A DNA stretch of 39,788 nt from assembly GCA_900316005.1 (NCBI GenBank), contig ONBH01000020.1, positions 1 to 39,788 on the forward strand. The letters are read 5' to 3'. The notes under the pieces were generated by a model. The model was not told where the DNA came from and did not search any database. It worked only from the letters and a program-made list of their open reading frames with translations. The position numbers and the translations under genes were made by a program. The DNA is from an uncultured Bacteroidales bacterium (GTDB taxonomy: Bacteria > Bacteroidota > Bacteroidia > Bacteroidales > Paludibacteraceae). This document shows positions 15,202 to 23,628 of this stretch, piece after piece (the first letter of the stretch is position 1; the number at the start of each line of letters is the position of its first letter).

Positions 15202-16400
15202 CGTTCTGTCAAATCAAATCCGAAATCGGGAGCTCCGTCGCGCAGCACCTTGGCGATGATATTGGCGGCCTCCTCCAGGATGGGCTCGGTATGCGTAGCC
15301 ATCATCGTGGTGCGCAGCAGGCACTCGCCTTCGACGCATGCCGGCGCGATGATAGGATTGACATAGACGCCCTTCTCGAACATCTTCTTGCCGAAGAAGA
15401 GGGTGTCAAGGGTCTTATAGGTGAAGATGGGCACGATAGGCGTGGGAGCATCGATGATGGGTACTTCGCGCTTGCGTAGCTGCTCGCGGAAGAAGTTGGC
15501 AGCCTGCATCAGACGAGCGGGGCGCTCAGGGTCAGCCTCCAGTTTACGGAGTGATGCCAGCGCCGTAGCTGCGCTGGAGGGCGTAATAGATGCCGAGAAA
15601 ATAAACGGGCGTGATACATGGCGCAGGTATTCGCATACCTGATGTTTGGTCAGCATGCAGCCGCCAATGCTGGCGAGCGATTTGGAGAAGGTGAGCATGG
15701 TGATGTCCACCTCGTCAGTCAGCCCGAAATAGGCAGCTGTTCCGCGTCCGCCGGGGCCTAACACACCGAATCCGTGTGCATCATCCACCATGACGCGGGC
15801 TTTGTATTTCTTGGCCAACTCCACAATCTCGGGCAGTTTGCAGATGTCGCCGCGCATGGAGAATACGCCGTCTGTAATAATGAGTTTGCCGGCATCTTCG
15901 GGGATGGATTGCAGCTGACGCTCCAGGTCCGCCATATCCGAGTGCTTGTAGCGCAACATGGTGCCTAACGACAGGCGGCAGGCATCGTAGATGGAGGCGT
16001 GGTTCTCCTTATCATTGAGCATGTAATCGTCTCGGCCTACGATGGCTGAGATAATCGACAGATTGGTCTGGAAACCGGTAGAGCAGGTCATGGCATCTTC
16101 GTAGCCCGTAAATTCCGAAAGGGCTTTCTCTAACTCCAGATGCAAATCAAGCGTACCGTTCAGGAAGCGGCTGCCGCTCACACCTGTACCGTACTTATCC
16201 AAAGCCGCGTGACCCGCTTTGATGACATCTTCGTCTTCGGTGAACCCCAAATAGTTGTTGCTACCCAACATAATCACTCGGCGTCCTTCCATTTTCACGA
16301 CCGGAGCTTGACGCGATTCCAAAACATGAAAATACGGATAAACATCCATCTCATGTATCACTTTCAGACGATTGTAGTCACACTTTGTAAATAAATCCAT
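15198..16400 (-). CDS. spt: Serine palmitoyltransferase (alpha-oxoamine synthase family)
   Basis: A PLP enzyme condensing serine with an acyl-CoA or acyl-ACP, the first step of sphingolipid synthesis. In the 400-residue form the PLP lysine is in MLTFSKSLASIGG (Lys240), with VDDAHGFGVLG for the PLP aspartate/histidine, KENHASIYDACRLS, and YGTGVSGSRFLNGTLDLH. The sequence follows the Bacteroides thetaiotaomicron enzyme BT_0870 closely, including ending in an MATHTE motif. Related KBL/BioF enzymes are the alternative, but the similarity favours SPT. The ATG at 16400 gives an N-terminus like BT_0870; an in-frame ATG at 16448 would add 16 charged residues and lies 15 nt from the predicted transcript start, so it cannot be excluded. 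Confidence 0.88.
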   Translation of the reverse strand: MDLFTKCDYNRLKVIHEMDVYPYFHVLESRQAPVVKMEGRRVIMLGSNNYLGFTEDEDVIKAGHAALDKYGTGVSGSRFLNGTLDLHLELEKALSEFTGYEDAMTCSTGFQTNLSIISAIVGRDDYMLNDKENHASIYDACRLSLGTMLRYKHSDMADLERQLQSIPEDAGKLIITDGVFSMRGDICKLPEIVELAKKYKARVMVDDAHGFGVLGPGGRGTAAYFGLTDEVDITMLTFSKSLASIGGCMLTKHQVCEYLRHVSRPFIFSASITPSSAATALASLRKLEADPERPARLMQAANFFREQLRKREVPIIDAPTPIVPIFTYKTLDTLFFGKKMFEKGVYVNPIIAPACVEGECLLRTTMMATHTEPILEEAANIIAKVLRDGAPDFGFDLTER

Positions 16401-16469
16401 ACTTCTTTTTTGCCTATAAATCGGTTCTTCATCTTCCCCCTTTTTCATCCCTATTCACAAAATAGCCTG

Positions 16470-16500
16470 CAAAATTACATATTTTTCTTGAAATATCAAA
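16470..16500 (-). promoter_or_regulatory. Promoter of the spt-SDR operon
   Basis: Minus strand TTTG (16500-16497), 19 nt, TAATTTTG (16477-16470). Confidence 0.75.
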
Positions 16501-16510
16501 AAAAATCACA

Positions 16511-16541
16511 AAAAAAATGCACAATTGATAACAATTATGCA
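16511..16541 (-). terminator. Terminator of the zinc-ribbon operon
   Basis: Minus-strand stem TGCATAATTG / CAATTGTGCA (16541-16518, one G-T pair) with loop TTAT, followed by a T-run. It separates the operon from the spt promoter. Confidence 0.75.
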
Positions 16542-16564
16542 CTTTTTTCTGAATTTTGCAATCT

Positions 16565-17956
16565 CTACTTGCCGCCAATGACTAATGTAGCGGCCCCAAG
16601 ACCCTGTGTCATAATCTTGGATTCGATGCCGTAGCGTTGCTGCAAGTAGCGTTGTAATCCGCGCAGCCACGTGCGTGCATCCAGGTCGCGTCCGCGGTCG
16701 TTCTGCATGGGCACGGTCACGTTCTCAAAGAGCATCTGATTAGCGGTGGCGACCGAGGTGTTGAATTTGCCGCGCACGGTGTTGTCGGCTATCCATTCCT
16801 CGATGAGTACGCCCAGTTCCTCACCGTCGTAGTCGGACTCGAGGTCGCCGTCAAAGTCATCAAAGACGCGTACACGGATTACCAACTCGCGTCCGTTCTT
16901 CTGCAGATCGGTGAAATGCGTAATGAGTTGGTCTGCAAAACTATTGATATGACCGAGGATAGCCGACTCAAGCATGAGGGGCAGTTGAGCCTGCGAGGAA
17001 TAGACGGGCTGACCCGTGCCTGTGGCACCGGCTACCTGTTTGTCGCTGTAGGCATCCAGACCTTGCAGTACGAAACTCAGCGTCTTCTGACTGCCTCCGG
17101 CTACGGAGTTGATGGTCCAACCCATCTTTACCCATATGTCGGCATGCGCCACGTTCTTGAGTTGATCTATGGGTGACTCCATAATCTCAGCGCCTGTTTT
17201 GGAGCTGGTCATCACATCCTCAGCGTGTTGCGTCTTCAGGGTCTTGAGTTGCGACTCCAAGTTCTTGAGCGGGAAGCCGCGGTCGGCAAACAATGTGTTA
17301 ACCTGTGCGATGGCTTGCAATAGCTCGGGATGCGTGGTGACGGCAGCCATATAGTCGGGTTGTCCGTCGGCGGTCACGAACTTATTTTGCTTGCACCATT
17401 GGTCGGAAGGCACCACCATGATGGTCGGTACTTTGCCCTCCATAATCTCGTCCATCTTCTTCAGAACACCATCGGTCTCCAGACGTTGACGCAATTCGTC
17501 CACCATGACGGTGACGATGAGCCCGACCTTGTATTCCTTACCCACTTTCATTACTTGGTCCGGAACGCCGTTACCGATGAGGGATACATAGCGTTGGTAC
17601 AGACCGCCGTCTGCAAAGAAATCCGTAAAGTAGGTCTCAAACTTGTCTTCCGCATCGGGGTCATCGATGAGGGGCTTGCGTCCCGGCAACCGTTGGGCGT
17701 CAGCCGAAGGGGCATAACCTGTGAAGATGATGCCGTGCACGGCATTCTTGGCAGCCTGCGCGGTAGCTACAGTGGCGTTCTTGGAATACGACCACACGCG
17801 CACGATGACGCAGCCCTGCTGCGCCTGCCCGACGGCGGGTTGCAGCTCGTAGCGCCAATGACGCGTGTCTTTGTTGGCTTTATTCTTGGCTACAGCCTGC
17901 GCCCAAATCATCGCAGTCAGCGGTAGCAAGATGGCAAGTAAAAAATAGCGTTTCAT
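16565..17956 (-). CDS. DUF6175-like secreted protein, last gene of the zinc-ribbon operon
   Basis: A 463-residue protein with signal peptide MKRYFLLAILLPLTAMIWAQ and no lipobox, so periplasmic or exported. Segments such as GCVIVRVWSYSKNATVATAQ, AKNAVHGIIFTGY, PTIMVVPSDQWCKQN and HADIWVKMGWTINSV resemble the Bacteroidota family DUF6175 as I recall it. The C-terminal third (VRVFDDFDGDLESDYDGEEL, RTWLRGLQRYLQQRYGIESK) resembles outer-membrane-assembly or LptE/CsgG-like periplasmic proteins only in general style. No enzymatic motif. It is translated 46 nt after the preceding gene and ends with the operon terminator. Confidence 0.75.
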   Translation of the reverse strand: MKRYFLLAILLPLTAMIWAQAVAKNKANKDTRHWRYELQPAVGQAQQGCVIVRVWSYSKNATVATAQAAKNAVHGIIFTGYAPSADAQRLPGRKPLIDDPDAEDKFETYFTDFFADGGLYQRYVSLIGNGVPDQVMKVGKEYKVGLIVTVMVDELRQRLETDGVLKKMDEIMEGKVPTIMVVPSDQWCKQNKFVTADGQPDYMAAVTTHPELLQAIAQVNTLFADRGFPLKNLESQLKTLKTQHAEDVMTSSKTGAEIMESPIDQLKNVAHADIWVKMGWTINSVAGGSQKTLSFVLQGLDAYSDKQVAGATGTGQPVYSSQAQLPLMLESAILGHINSFADQLITHFTDLQKNGRELVIRVRVFDDFDGDLESDYDGEELGVLIEEWIADNTVRGKFNTSVATANQMLFENVTVPMQNDRGRDLDARTWLRGLQRYLQQRYGIESKIMTQGLGAATLVIGGK

Positions 17957-18002
17957 ACTCTATTTCGTTTTTTAATTGATGAGTCGTTTGTCGTTAGTCT
18001 GA

Positions 18003-18557
18003 TTACCACCAGTTGATGTCGTACGATTCTTTATCAAACTCGCCCGCATCTTCGCGTGCTTTGAGGGTCTCTACGATACGAATCTTGGCCTCCTCGATGA
18101 GTCGCTTGAAGGCGGGGTCGGTAGTCTGAATCTGTTTGACGGCATTGAGGTAAGCCTGGTCTTTGTCGTCGCCTACGCCCTTGCGTATCAGGTTCTTCGA
18201 CGAGAAGAGGATTCCGGAATCCACATCGCCGATGTAGAAAGTGAAACTGACTTTTTGATACGCCTTGGCGGGTGTGGTCTCCGTCATACCTTCCTCGAGC
18301 ACGTTGGAACGTACAGTCAGTATAAAACGCGAGCGGTCGCTGGAGTCCATCACGCCCTGGCGTAGCAGAGCCTGTTTCATCTTGTCCAGCAACAGCGGTT
18401 GAGCTCTGTCGGGTACGTCGCTGGTGATGGCGATATGGGGGATGATGATGATTTTCTCAGCCAAGGTAGCGTCGGTCGCATCTTCGGGGCGAGGTTGTGC
18501 CATGACTGCCATAGGCAGGCAGAGCAATAGTATGGCAAATATCTTTTTCATACTCAT
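18003..18557 (-). CDS. Secreted hypothetical protein of the zinc-ribbon operon
   Basis: A 184-residue protein with signal peptide MSMKKIFAILLLCLPMAVMA (the second Met is an equally good start). The mature part, KIIIIPHIAITSDVP, LLLDKMKQALLRQGVMD, RFILTVRSNVLEEG, then VSFTFYIGDVDSGILFSSKN, alternates strands and helices like CsgG-type or flagellar-assembly periplasmic proteins. No family is assigned. It sits 7 nt after the TPR gene, in tight operon spacing. Confidence 0.75.
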   Translation of the reverse strand: MSMKKIFAILLLCLPMAVMAQPRPEDATDATLAEKIIIIPHIAITSDVPDRAQPLLLDKMKQALLRQGVMDSSDRSRFILTVRSNVLEEGMTETTPAKAYQKVSFTFYIGDVDSGILFSSKNLIRKGVGDDKDQAYLNAVKQIQTTDPAFKRLIEEAKIRIVETLKAREDAGEFDKESYDINWW

Positions 18558-18564
18558 TAGGTTT

Positions 18565-19692
18565 TTACATCAGTTTACGTTTGGCTTCTTTGCTGCCTAA
18601 CTTGGCGGCTTTCTGATACCACTCAATGGCCTGCTGTTTGTCGGCGGCCACGCCGTCGCCGGTCTCGTACATCAACCCCAATTTGTAGGCAGCATCGGCT
18701 GCTTTTTTCTTCTCGGCTGACGCGCTTGCCTTGCTCAGTTGCTCTACGGCGCGACCATAGTCACCGCTGTTGTAGGCATTCATACCCTCCTGATAGGGGT
18801 CAGCCTGTGCGGGCGCTACAGCACGCGAGGTGGTAGTGGTAGGGGAGGTCGGCGAGGTCGATGTTGTTTGCGTTGTGGGCGTCGTTTGCGCAGATGGTGT
18901 AGTTTGCGTTTTGGCAGGCTTTGCCGGTGTGGTAGTCGTTTTTGCGGGGGTGTTGCTTACGGTCTCGGCCTTTTGTCCTTCGGGTTCGGGCGAAGCTTTC
19001 TTGCCGCCGCCGAATACCAACGCGCCTGCTACGCCGATCACCACAACGATAATCACCGCGATAACCCAACCGGGCATCTTGCGTCCGGTCTGCACGGTGA
19101 TGGTTCCTTGCCCTGCAATGCTGCCTACGCCTTTCTCGTCCTTCTGCGGCTTGCGGTCAGAGAAGGTAGGCTCCTCCTGTTGCGCTTGCTGCTGAGGCTT
19201 CTGCGGTTTGGGCTGCTGCGGGCGCTGACGTTGCTGTTGCGCCTGTGCTTCGGCCTGCTGCTGGGCTACTTCGTTCACCGCACGACGCGTCTGTTCATCC
19301 ACGATGCCACCGGGCAACTGACCACCGGCACCCACGTTGATGATGATGGTCTGCTGGGTGTTATTGGTCGTGTTGTTCTGGGTGTTATTGGTGGTGTTCT
19401 GGGTCTGATGCACCGAGTGGTCTTGGTTCGATGATACATTCACATCGCCGTGTGACAAGATTGACTCGGGCATGGCAACCTCGGGTTGCGCGGGTTTCTG
19501 CGGTTTATAACCTGCGGGACGCTCCGGTGTGCTTACACTCGGTTTCTGCGGGGCAGAAGCCGCCGGCCTCTCCGGCGCTGAGGGCTTAGCTCCGCCATTT
19601 GCAGCCATCTCGGCATCGCTCAGTTCGTATTCACAGTTCGGGCACACCCGTACACCGGGTTGCAGTTCTTCGCCACATTCAGGACATTTCAT
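18565..19692 (-). CDS. Zinc-ribbon, membrane-anchored Sel1/TPR-repeat protein
   Basis: A 375-residue protein in four parts: an N-terminal zinc ribbon (Cys3, Cys6, Cys17, Cys20); a long Pro/Gln/Thr-rich linker with an NTTNNTQNNTTNNTQ stretch; one membrane segment at about 208-230 (MPGWVIAVIIVVVIGVAGAL); a Thr/Pro-rich stretch; then TPR/Sel1 repeats at about 300-375 (AYKLGLMYETGDGVAADKQQ). The expected topology puts the zinc ribbon in the cytoplasm and the Sel1 repeats in the periplasm. The start overlaps the 77-residue gene by 4 nt. It may tether the operon's SPFH protein to the membrane, by analogy with zinc-ribbon YdjG in B. subtilis (inference). Confidence 0.85.
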   Translation of the reverse strand: MKCPECGEELQPGVRVCPNCEYELSDAEMAANGGAKPSAPERPAASAPQKPSVSTPERPAGYKPQKPAQPEVAMPESILSHGDVNVSSNQDHSVHQTQNTTNNTQNNTTNNTQQTIIINVGAGGQLPGGIVDEQTRRAVNEVAQQQAEAQAQQQRQRPQQPKPQKPQQQAQQEEPTFSDRKPQKDEKGVGSIAGQGTITVQTGRKMPGWVIAVIIVVVIGVAGALVFGGGKKASPEPEGQKAETVSNTPAKTTTTPAKPAKTQTTPSAQTTPTTQTTSTSPTSPTTTTSRAVAPAQADPYQEGMNAYNSGDYGRAVEQLSKASASAEKKKAADAAYKLGLMYETGDGVAADKQQAIEWYQKAAKLGSKEAKRKLM

Positions 19693-19922
19693 ACTTGTTC
19701 GTTGTTTACAGAGTTAATACACATTGATTCTTCTTCTATCTCACCTTCCACGCTTACCTGCATGTCTTCGTAGGGGCGCAGAAAGTCGCTATCAGCAGCC
19801 ATCTTGCCGGCGCGATAAAGCCGGTAGCGGGTATTCTCGTCCACCTCCAGGTAGGCATAGTCACCCTCTGATTTCGTACCCTCCATTTCGTGGACAAAAC
19901 GGATAAAACCTTCGTACTTCAT
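19689..19922 (-). CDS. Small acidic protein in the zinc-ribbon operon
   Basis: A 77-residue protein beginning MKYEGFIRFVHEMEGTKSEG and continuing YAYLEVDENTRYRLYRAGKM, with a small-beta-barrel look. There is no signal or membrane segment. Its coupling (4-nt overlap with the next gene, 14 nt from the SPFH gene) supports it as a real gene. Family not recognised. Confidence 0.7.
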   Translation of the reverse strand: MKYEGFIRFVHEMEGTKSEGDYAYLEVDENTRYRLYRAGKMAADSDFLRPYEDMQVSVEGEIEEESMCINSVNNEQV

Positions 19923-19936
19923 AGCTTCGCGTTGTA

Positions 19937-21490
19937 TTAGTTGTTTCCGTTGTTTGCGTTATTTCCGTTATTGTTCGTCGGTTGCGGATGGGCGGCCATC
20001 GTGCGCAGCAGTTCCATCATCTGGTCGTTCTGACGCTGTTGTTGCTCGCGCATGCGCTCGTTCCATTCCTTGTCGGTCTCGGAATGCAGGCGTGCCATCT
20101 CCAGTTCGTGCTCGCGGTTGGCATTCTCCATGGACATAAACATTTCGAACTCCTTCTGCCGGCGTTCCAGCTTCAGCTGTTCCTGCCTTTGCTGCTCGCG
20201 GAAGGCGAAGTCAGCCTCCTTCTGCCGGCGCTCGAGGTCTGCCTCTTGTTCCAGACGGCGGTAGTCAATGTCGCGCAGCAAGCCCTGTTTGCGTATCTCG
20301 GCCAGGATGACATCTTCCTCTTCTTTCGTGCGCGCTTCGCGCAATCGACGCTGGCTGTCAAGCATAAGTTGGAACTTGTCCATCTCGTCTTTGCGTAGCA
20401 GGTTGTCTTTGTTGATCTTATCCAACTCGGCGCGCAGTTCGCTCTCGCTCCGTGCTTCGGCTATCTGCTGGGCGTTCTGAACGGCTGTCATACGGTTGCG
20501 GAACTCGTTGGTGCGCTGCAGGTAGTCTAACTCCTGTTCGCTCAGATACATCTCGCGGCTGAGGTTGCGGAAGCGTTCCATGTCTGTGCTATCAGCCGTT
20601 ATCTCAACGATGCGTGCGATACCCAGACCGTAGAACAGTTCGGGTGCTACCTCGTTGATCTTGTCCTTCATCTCGCGGCGTATCTCTGTCGGCAGGCTCG
20701 AACCATCCCATTCGCGGTCCTCCATTAGCTGCTGCAGCGTTGTGCGTACGGCATCAGAGATGCTATCCACGATGTGAGCCGTGGTCAGCAGTGTGCAGTC
20801 CGTCAGGTAGTGGGCGATGAAGCGTTCCTTATCCTGAATCTGGAACATCGCATTCACGCCCACTTGCAGGTCGTAGTACTTGGTCTTGATGACCATGGGC
20901 TTGAAGGTCTTATAGTCGTCTATCGTCGGCTGCTTGGCACCTACCAGCACGGGGAAAGCCTTGTCCACCAGGATGATGATGGAGAAAGCAGCGGCTTTCT
21001 GCAGGTTGAGCAGCAACGCTTTCTTCTCTTCTTCGCTGGGATCGGGTTTCTTCTCAAAGAGTTGTTCTACAAATCCCCAGGCTTTCTGCAGGGCGTTGCC
21101 GTCCTTGGTCTTGACGAGCGCCTCCTTGAACTCATACACGCCGCCGGTGAGGGTAGCGACGGTCTTGCCGTCCACGCGCACATAGGCCGTGGTGCCTTCC
21201 GATACGATGACACCCTTGGCGTCGCGGTAGGCCGCCAACTCCTGCGGCGTGATGACGCGGGCTATCTGACCTTGCTGAATGGTCCAATAGATATGCTGAC
21301 TGGAGGTCTGAACGACATCCGGCGCCCCTTGTTGGCGGGCGTGCGCATTGTCTGCCTGTGCAGGCGTTGCGGCTTGGGTAGCCTGTTGGGTTTGCTGCGG
21401 AGCAGCGGTATCAATCAGTTTCTCGCCGCACTTCGTGCAGAACTTCTGACCGGGTTTCACCGGTGCGTTACATCTTGGGCACTTATCCAT
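19937..21490 (-). CDS. SPFH (flotillin/prohibitin) domain protein with N-terminal zinc ribbon
   Basis: 517 residues from the ATG at 21490; a slightly longer frame reads into the heptamer array. The zinc ribbon is Cys4, Cys7, Cys18, Cys21 (MDKCPRCNAPVKPGQKFCTK). A second region (HIYWTIQQGQIARVITPQEL to about 130) precedes the SPFH domain at roughly 160-320 (VVIKTKYYDLQVGVNAMFQI type strands, then DSISDAVRTTLQQLM and FYGLGIARIVEITADS). The last 200 residues are a Glu/Arg/Gln-rich coiled coil ending in an Asn/Gly tail. SPFH proteins form membrane-bound rings or scaffolds; zinc-ribbon members such as B. subtilis YdjI recruit PspA. No signal peptide. Confidence 0.88.
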   Translation of the reverse strand: MDKCPRCNAPVKPGQKFCTKCGEKLIDTAAPQQTQQATQAATPAQADNAHARQQGAPDVVQTSSQHIYWTIQQGQIARVITPQELAAYRDAKGVIVSEGTTAYVRVDGKTVATLTGGVYEFKEALVKTKDGNALQKAWGFVEQLFEKKPDPSEEEKKALLLNLQKAAAFSIIILVDKAFPVLVGAKQPTIDDYKTFKPMVIKTKYYDLQVGVNAMFQIQDKERFIAHYLTDCTLLTTAHIVDSISDAVRTTLQQLMEDREWDGSSLPTEIRREMKDKINEVAPELFYGLGIARIVEITADSTDMERFRNLSREMYLSEQELDYLQRTNEFRNRMTAVQNAQQIAEARSESELRAELDKINKDNLLRKDEMDKFQLMLDSQRRLREARTKEEEDVILAEIRKQGLLRDIDYRRLEQEADLERRQKEADFAFREQQRQEQLKLERRQKEFEMFMSMENANREHELEMARLHSETDKEWNERMREQQQRQNDQMMELLRTMAAHPQPTNNNGNNANNGNN

Positions 21491-21493
21491 AAA

Positions 21494-21618
21494 TATCAAT
21501 TATCAATTATCAATTATCAACTATCAATTATCAACTATCGTACGGCTTTAGCCGATCGTTCGAGGCTTTGCCGAGATAAGAATTATCAACTGTCAACTAT
21601 CAATTATCAACTATCAAC
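21494..21618 (-). repeat. Heptamer array (TATCAAY) with inserted 48-bp core, copy 1
   Basis: Six plus-strand TATCAAY units (21494-21535), then a 48-bp core (21536-21583), then five more units (21584-21618). The core contains TACGGCTTTAGCCGATCG, TTCGAGGCTTTGCCGAG and ATAAGAA, with hairpins CGGC/GCCG and GGC/GCC. The array fills the gap between the C25 and SPFH genes, supplies the C25 stop codon and ends three bases before the SPFH ATG. Confidence 0.93.
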
Positions 21619-23417
21619 TATTTCGTGAGTATGACGTCCTGAATATTTCCTTTCTCATCGGCGCTTACCATCGCCACGTTGCTCTCGGAGCCCGGCACCG
21701 TTTCCAGCGGGTAGTCGTACCCTAATTCGCGATGGCCGTCGGGGTAGGTCTTGCGGGTGATGATGAGCGGTTCGCGGGCAGGGATGTTGTACTGCTCATA
21801 GAGCTGTTTGGCGATGACTTCGTGAATCTTCATGATATTCGAATCTACCGCCTGCCTCAACTGTGACAACATCGACTGCGGTGCAGCATCGGCATTCTTA
21901 CTCATCAGGACCTCTTCTTCCGGCACGTTGAGCACATCGTTCTGACCAATCGGAGCGGCTTTTGACACGTGTGCGGTGACAAACTCGGAATCGGGTACAG
22001 CCAGGTGCATCATCGGGTCGCCGAATAGGTTGAACTCGGCGATTGTCAGCGCATGGGCGGGGTCGCCGGGTTTATGCTTGAAGGTAGCCATCCGCGCGGC
22101 AAAGAACGCAGCACCGGCACTCTTACCGGTCAGCATATGGCGGTTGAAGGCCTCCGCTAAGATATCCGAGGTGGACAACCGGCCGCCGCTATCCACTCCG
22201 CCTAATGCCGTGCGCGAACTGCCCACGAATACCATTGTCAGCGAACTCAATGCCGTCAGCACCATACTGTATTCCTTTGGGAAACCGATAAAGCGTCCGC
22301 CGTAACATGCCTGCGTGAAGAGGATATTAGGCCGCTCGGATGATGCAATCAAACGGGGAGAGAAAGCGCGGTAGAACTGACCGCGATTGCCCATTTCCTG
22401 ACCGTAGTAATGGTACGAACGCATGTCGCCCGACCCGTGCAGGTTGAAGAATATATAGCCCGCATTCGTGTTGAAGAACGGATGCTGATCCTCTTCGTCC
22501 AGCACCACAGCCGGCGTCAGGAAGATATGCTGACGGAAAAGCACCTGTTCGGGTGTCTGCGGATAGTCGGGGAAGAGGCCTGTCTTGGTCAGCGGCGCTG
22601 TGATGACGTCGGTGATTTGCTTCCAGTGCGGGTCGCATTGGCTGTAGGCGCGCCCCAAGGGTACCGAGCACTCTAATTGTACGCTGCGGTCCAGGTAGCC
22701 CGTCAGGTCTTCTAACGACGCGTTGTCGGCCACCGGCAGACGGCCTACATAGAACAGCGCATCGTAGCGGAATAGGCGTTGCGAGAGCAGGTCTTGCTCC
22801 ATCTTCTGACCAAAGGGGTAGGCGTAGAGCATGTCGGTGTCCATGGTCTTATCCTTGCCGCTCATGTGCGAAGCGAGGAAGTTGGGCACGGTAGGCATCG
22901 GCACATCGTGACTGCCACCGATGATGAAGAGGTACTCCGACTCGGGCATCCCCTTCTTCTGTTCCCACTCATGTTGATCCAGCGTCAGGTCGGCATACGC
23001 CCACCAGGGGTCTTTGCTCGTGAGGCTCACGTGTTTGTGCTGCCCGAAGAGATTCGACTTGAGGTACGTGTAGTCCGAAGCATCAATAAGCCGGTAACTC
23101 AACCCGATATTCTTGAGGTCCTCAATATAGTTCTCTATAATCCCCTTCAGCGCCACGCCATCTATCTTCAGCCGCTGACTGAGCGTTGCGATATTGGTCA
23201 GAATCAGGCCGCGCGCAAATACGGCACGCGTGTCGGGTTGCTCTTGCGGAGTGGGCGAGGACTGAGGCTCGTCGCGCTCGGGCTGCTGTTGCTCACGCTG
23301 AGGCTCCGGCGAAGTGCCAGCTGCAGGGGGTTCAGCATCATGCATCACTTTCGTACCACATTCCGGACAAAACAAGGCATCATCATCCAGCCGGGTTCCA
23401 CATTCAGGACAATACAT
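21618..23417 (-). CDS. Zinc-ribbon C25 (gingipain-like, caspase-fold) peptidase, cytoplasmic
   Basis: A 599-residue protein. The N-terminal zinc ribbon (Cys3, Cys6, Cys17, Cys20) is followed by a Pro/Gln/Glu linker to about 62. The C25-like domain spans about 63-480: YLFIIGGSHDVPMPT, FYVGRLPVADN, then the clan-CD dyad His327 in YIFFNLHGSGDMR and Cys371 in NILFTQACYGGRFIG, and the family-typical EFNLFGDPMM. Known gingipains are secreted through T9SS, but this protein has no signal peptide or C-terminal sorting domain, so it should act in the cytoplasm. The C-terminal 120 residues are unassigned. It is the first gene of the operon. Confidence 0.85.
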   Translation of the reverse strand: MYCPECGTRLDDDALFCPECGTKVMHDAEPPAAGTSPEPQREQQQPERDEPQSSPTPQEQPDTRAVFARGLILTNIATLSQRLKIDGVALKGIIENYIEDLKNIGLSYRLIDASDYTYLKSNLFGQHKHVSLTSKDPWWAYADLTLDQHEWEQKKGMPESEYLFIIGGSHDVPMPTVPNFLASHMSGKDKTMDTDMLYAYPFGQKMEQDLLSQRLFRYDALFYVGRLPVADNASLEDLTGYLDRSVQLECSVPLGRAYSQCDPHWKQITDVITAPLTKTGLFPDYPQTPEQVLFRQHIFLTPAVVLDEEDQHPFFNTNAGYIFFNLHGSGDMRSYHYYGQEMGNRGQFYRAFSPRLIASSERPNILFTQACYGGRFIGFPKEYSMVLTALSSLTMVFVGSSRTALGGVDSGGRLSTSDILAEAFNRHMLTGKSAGAAFFAARMATFKHKPGDPAHALTIAEFNLFGDPMMHLAVPDSEFVTAHVSKAAPIGQNDVLNVPEEEVLMSKNADAAPQSMLSQLRQAVDSNIMKIHEVIAKQLYEQYNIPAREPLIITRKTYPDGHRELGYDYPLETVPGSESNVAMVSADEKGNIQDVILTK

Positions 23418-23499
23418 AACTCTCTAATCTTGTGTTAATATGCTATCATTCATGTTGTCTCGGACACTAAAAGTGACCCATGAACACAAATTTTTCGTG

Positions 23500-23530
23500 C
23501 AAAGTTACGAAAATATTTTGATATATCAAA
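23500..23530 (-). promoter_or_regulatory. Promoter of the zinc-ribbon operon
   Basis: Minus strand TTTG (23530-23527), 19 nt, TAACTTTG (23507-23500). Its upstream box shares the palindrome TTTTGATATATCAAAA (23516-23531) with the mdh promoter. Confidence 0.75.
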
Positions 23531-23547
23531 AAAAAAGTGTAATTTTG
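23517..23547 (+). promoter_or_regulatory. mdh promoter
   Basis: TTTG (23517-23520), 19 nt, TAATTTTG (23540-23547); overlaps the divergent operon promoter. Confidence 0.75.
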
Positions 23548-23628
23548 CACGAATTTTGTGACTTGAACTCGTTTTTTGGGTCCGAAAAGGCATAAATGAA
23601 CTAAAAATTACTTAAAAAAATAAAAATT

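Noticed and set aside
18739..19434. Plus-strand frame rich in Arg, Leu and Gly
   Set aside because: Antisense of the Gln/Pro/Thr-rich linker of the zinc-ribbon TPR protein.
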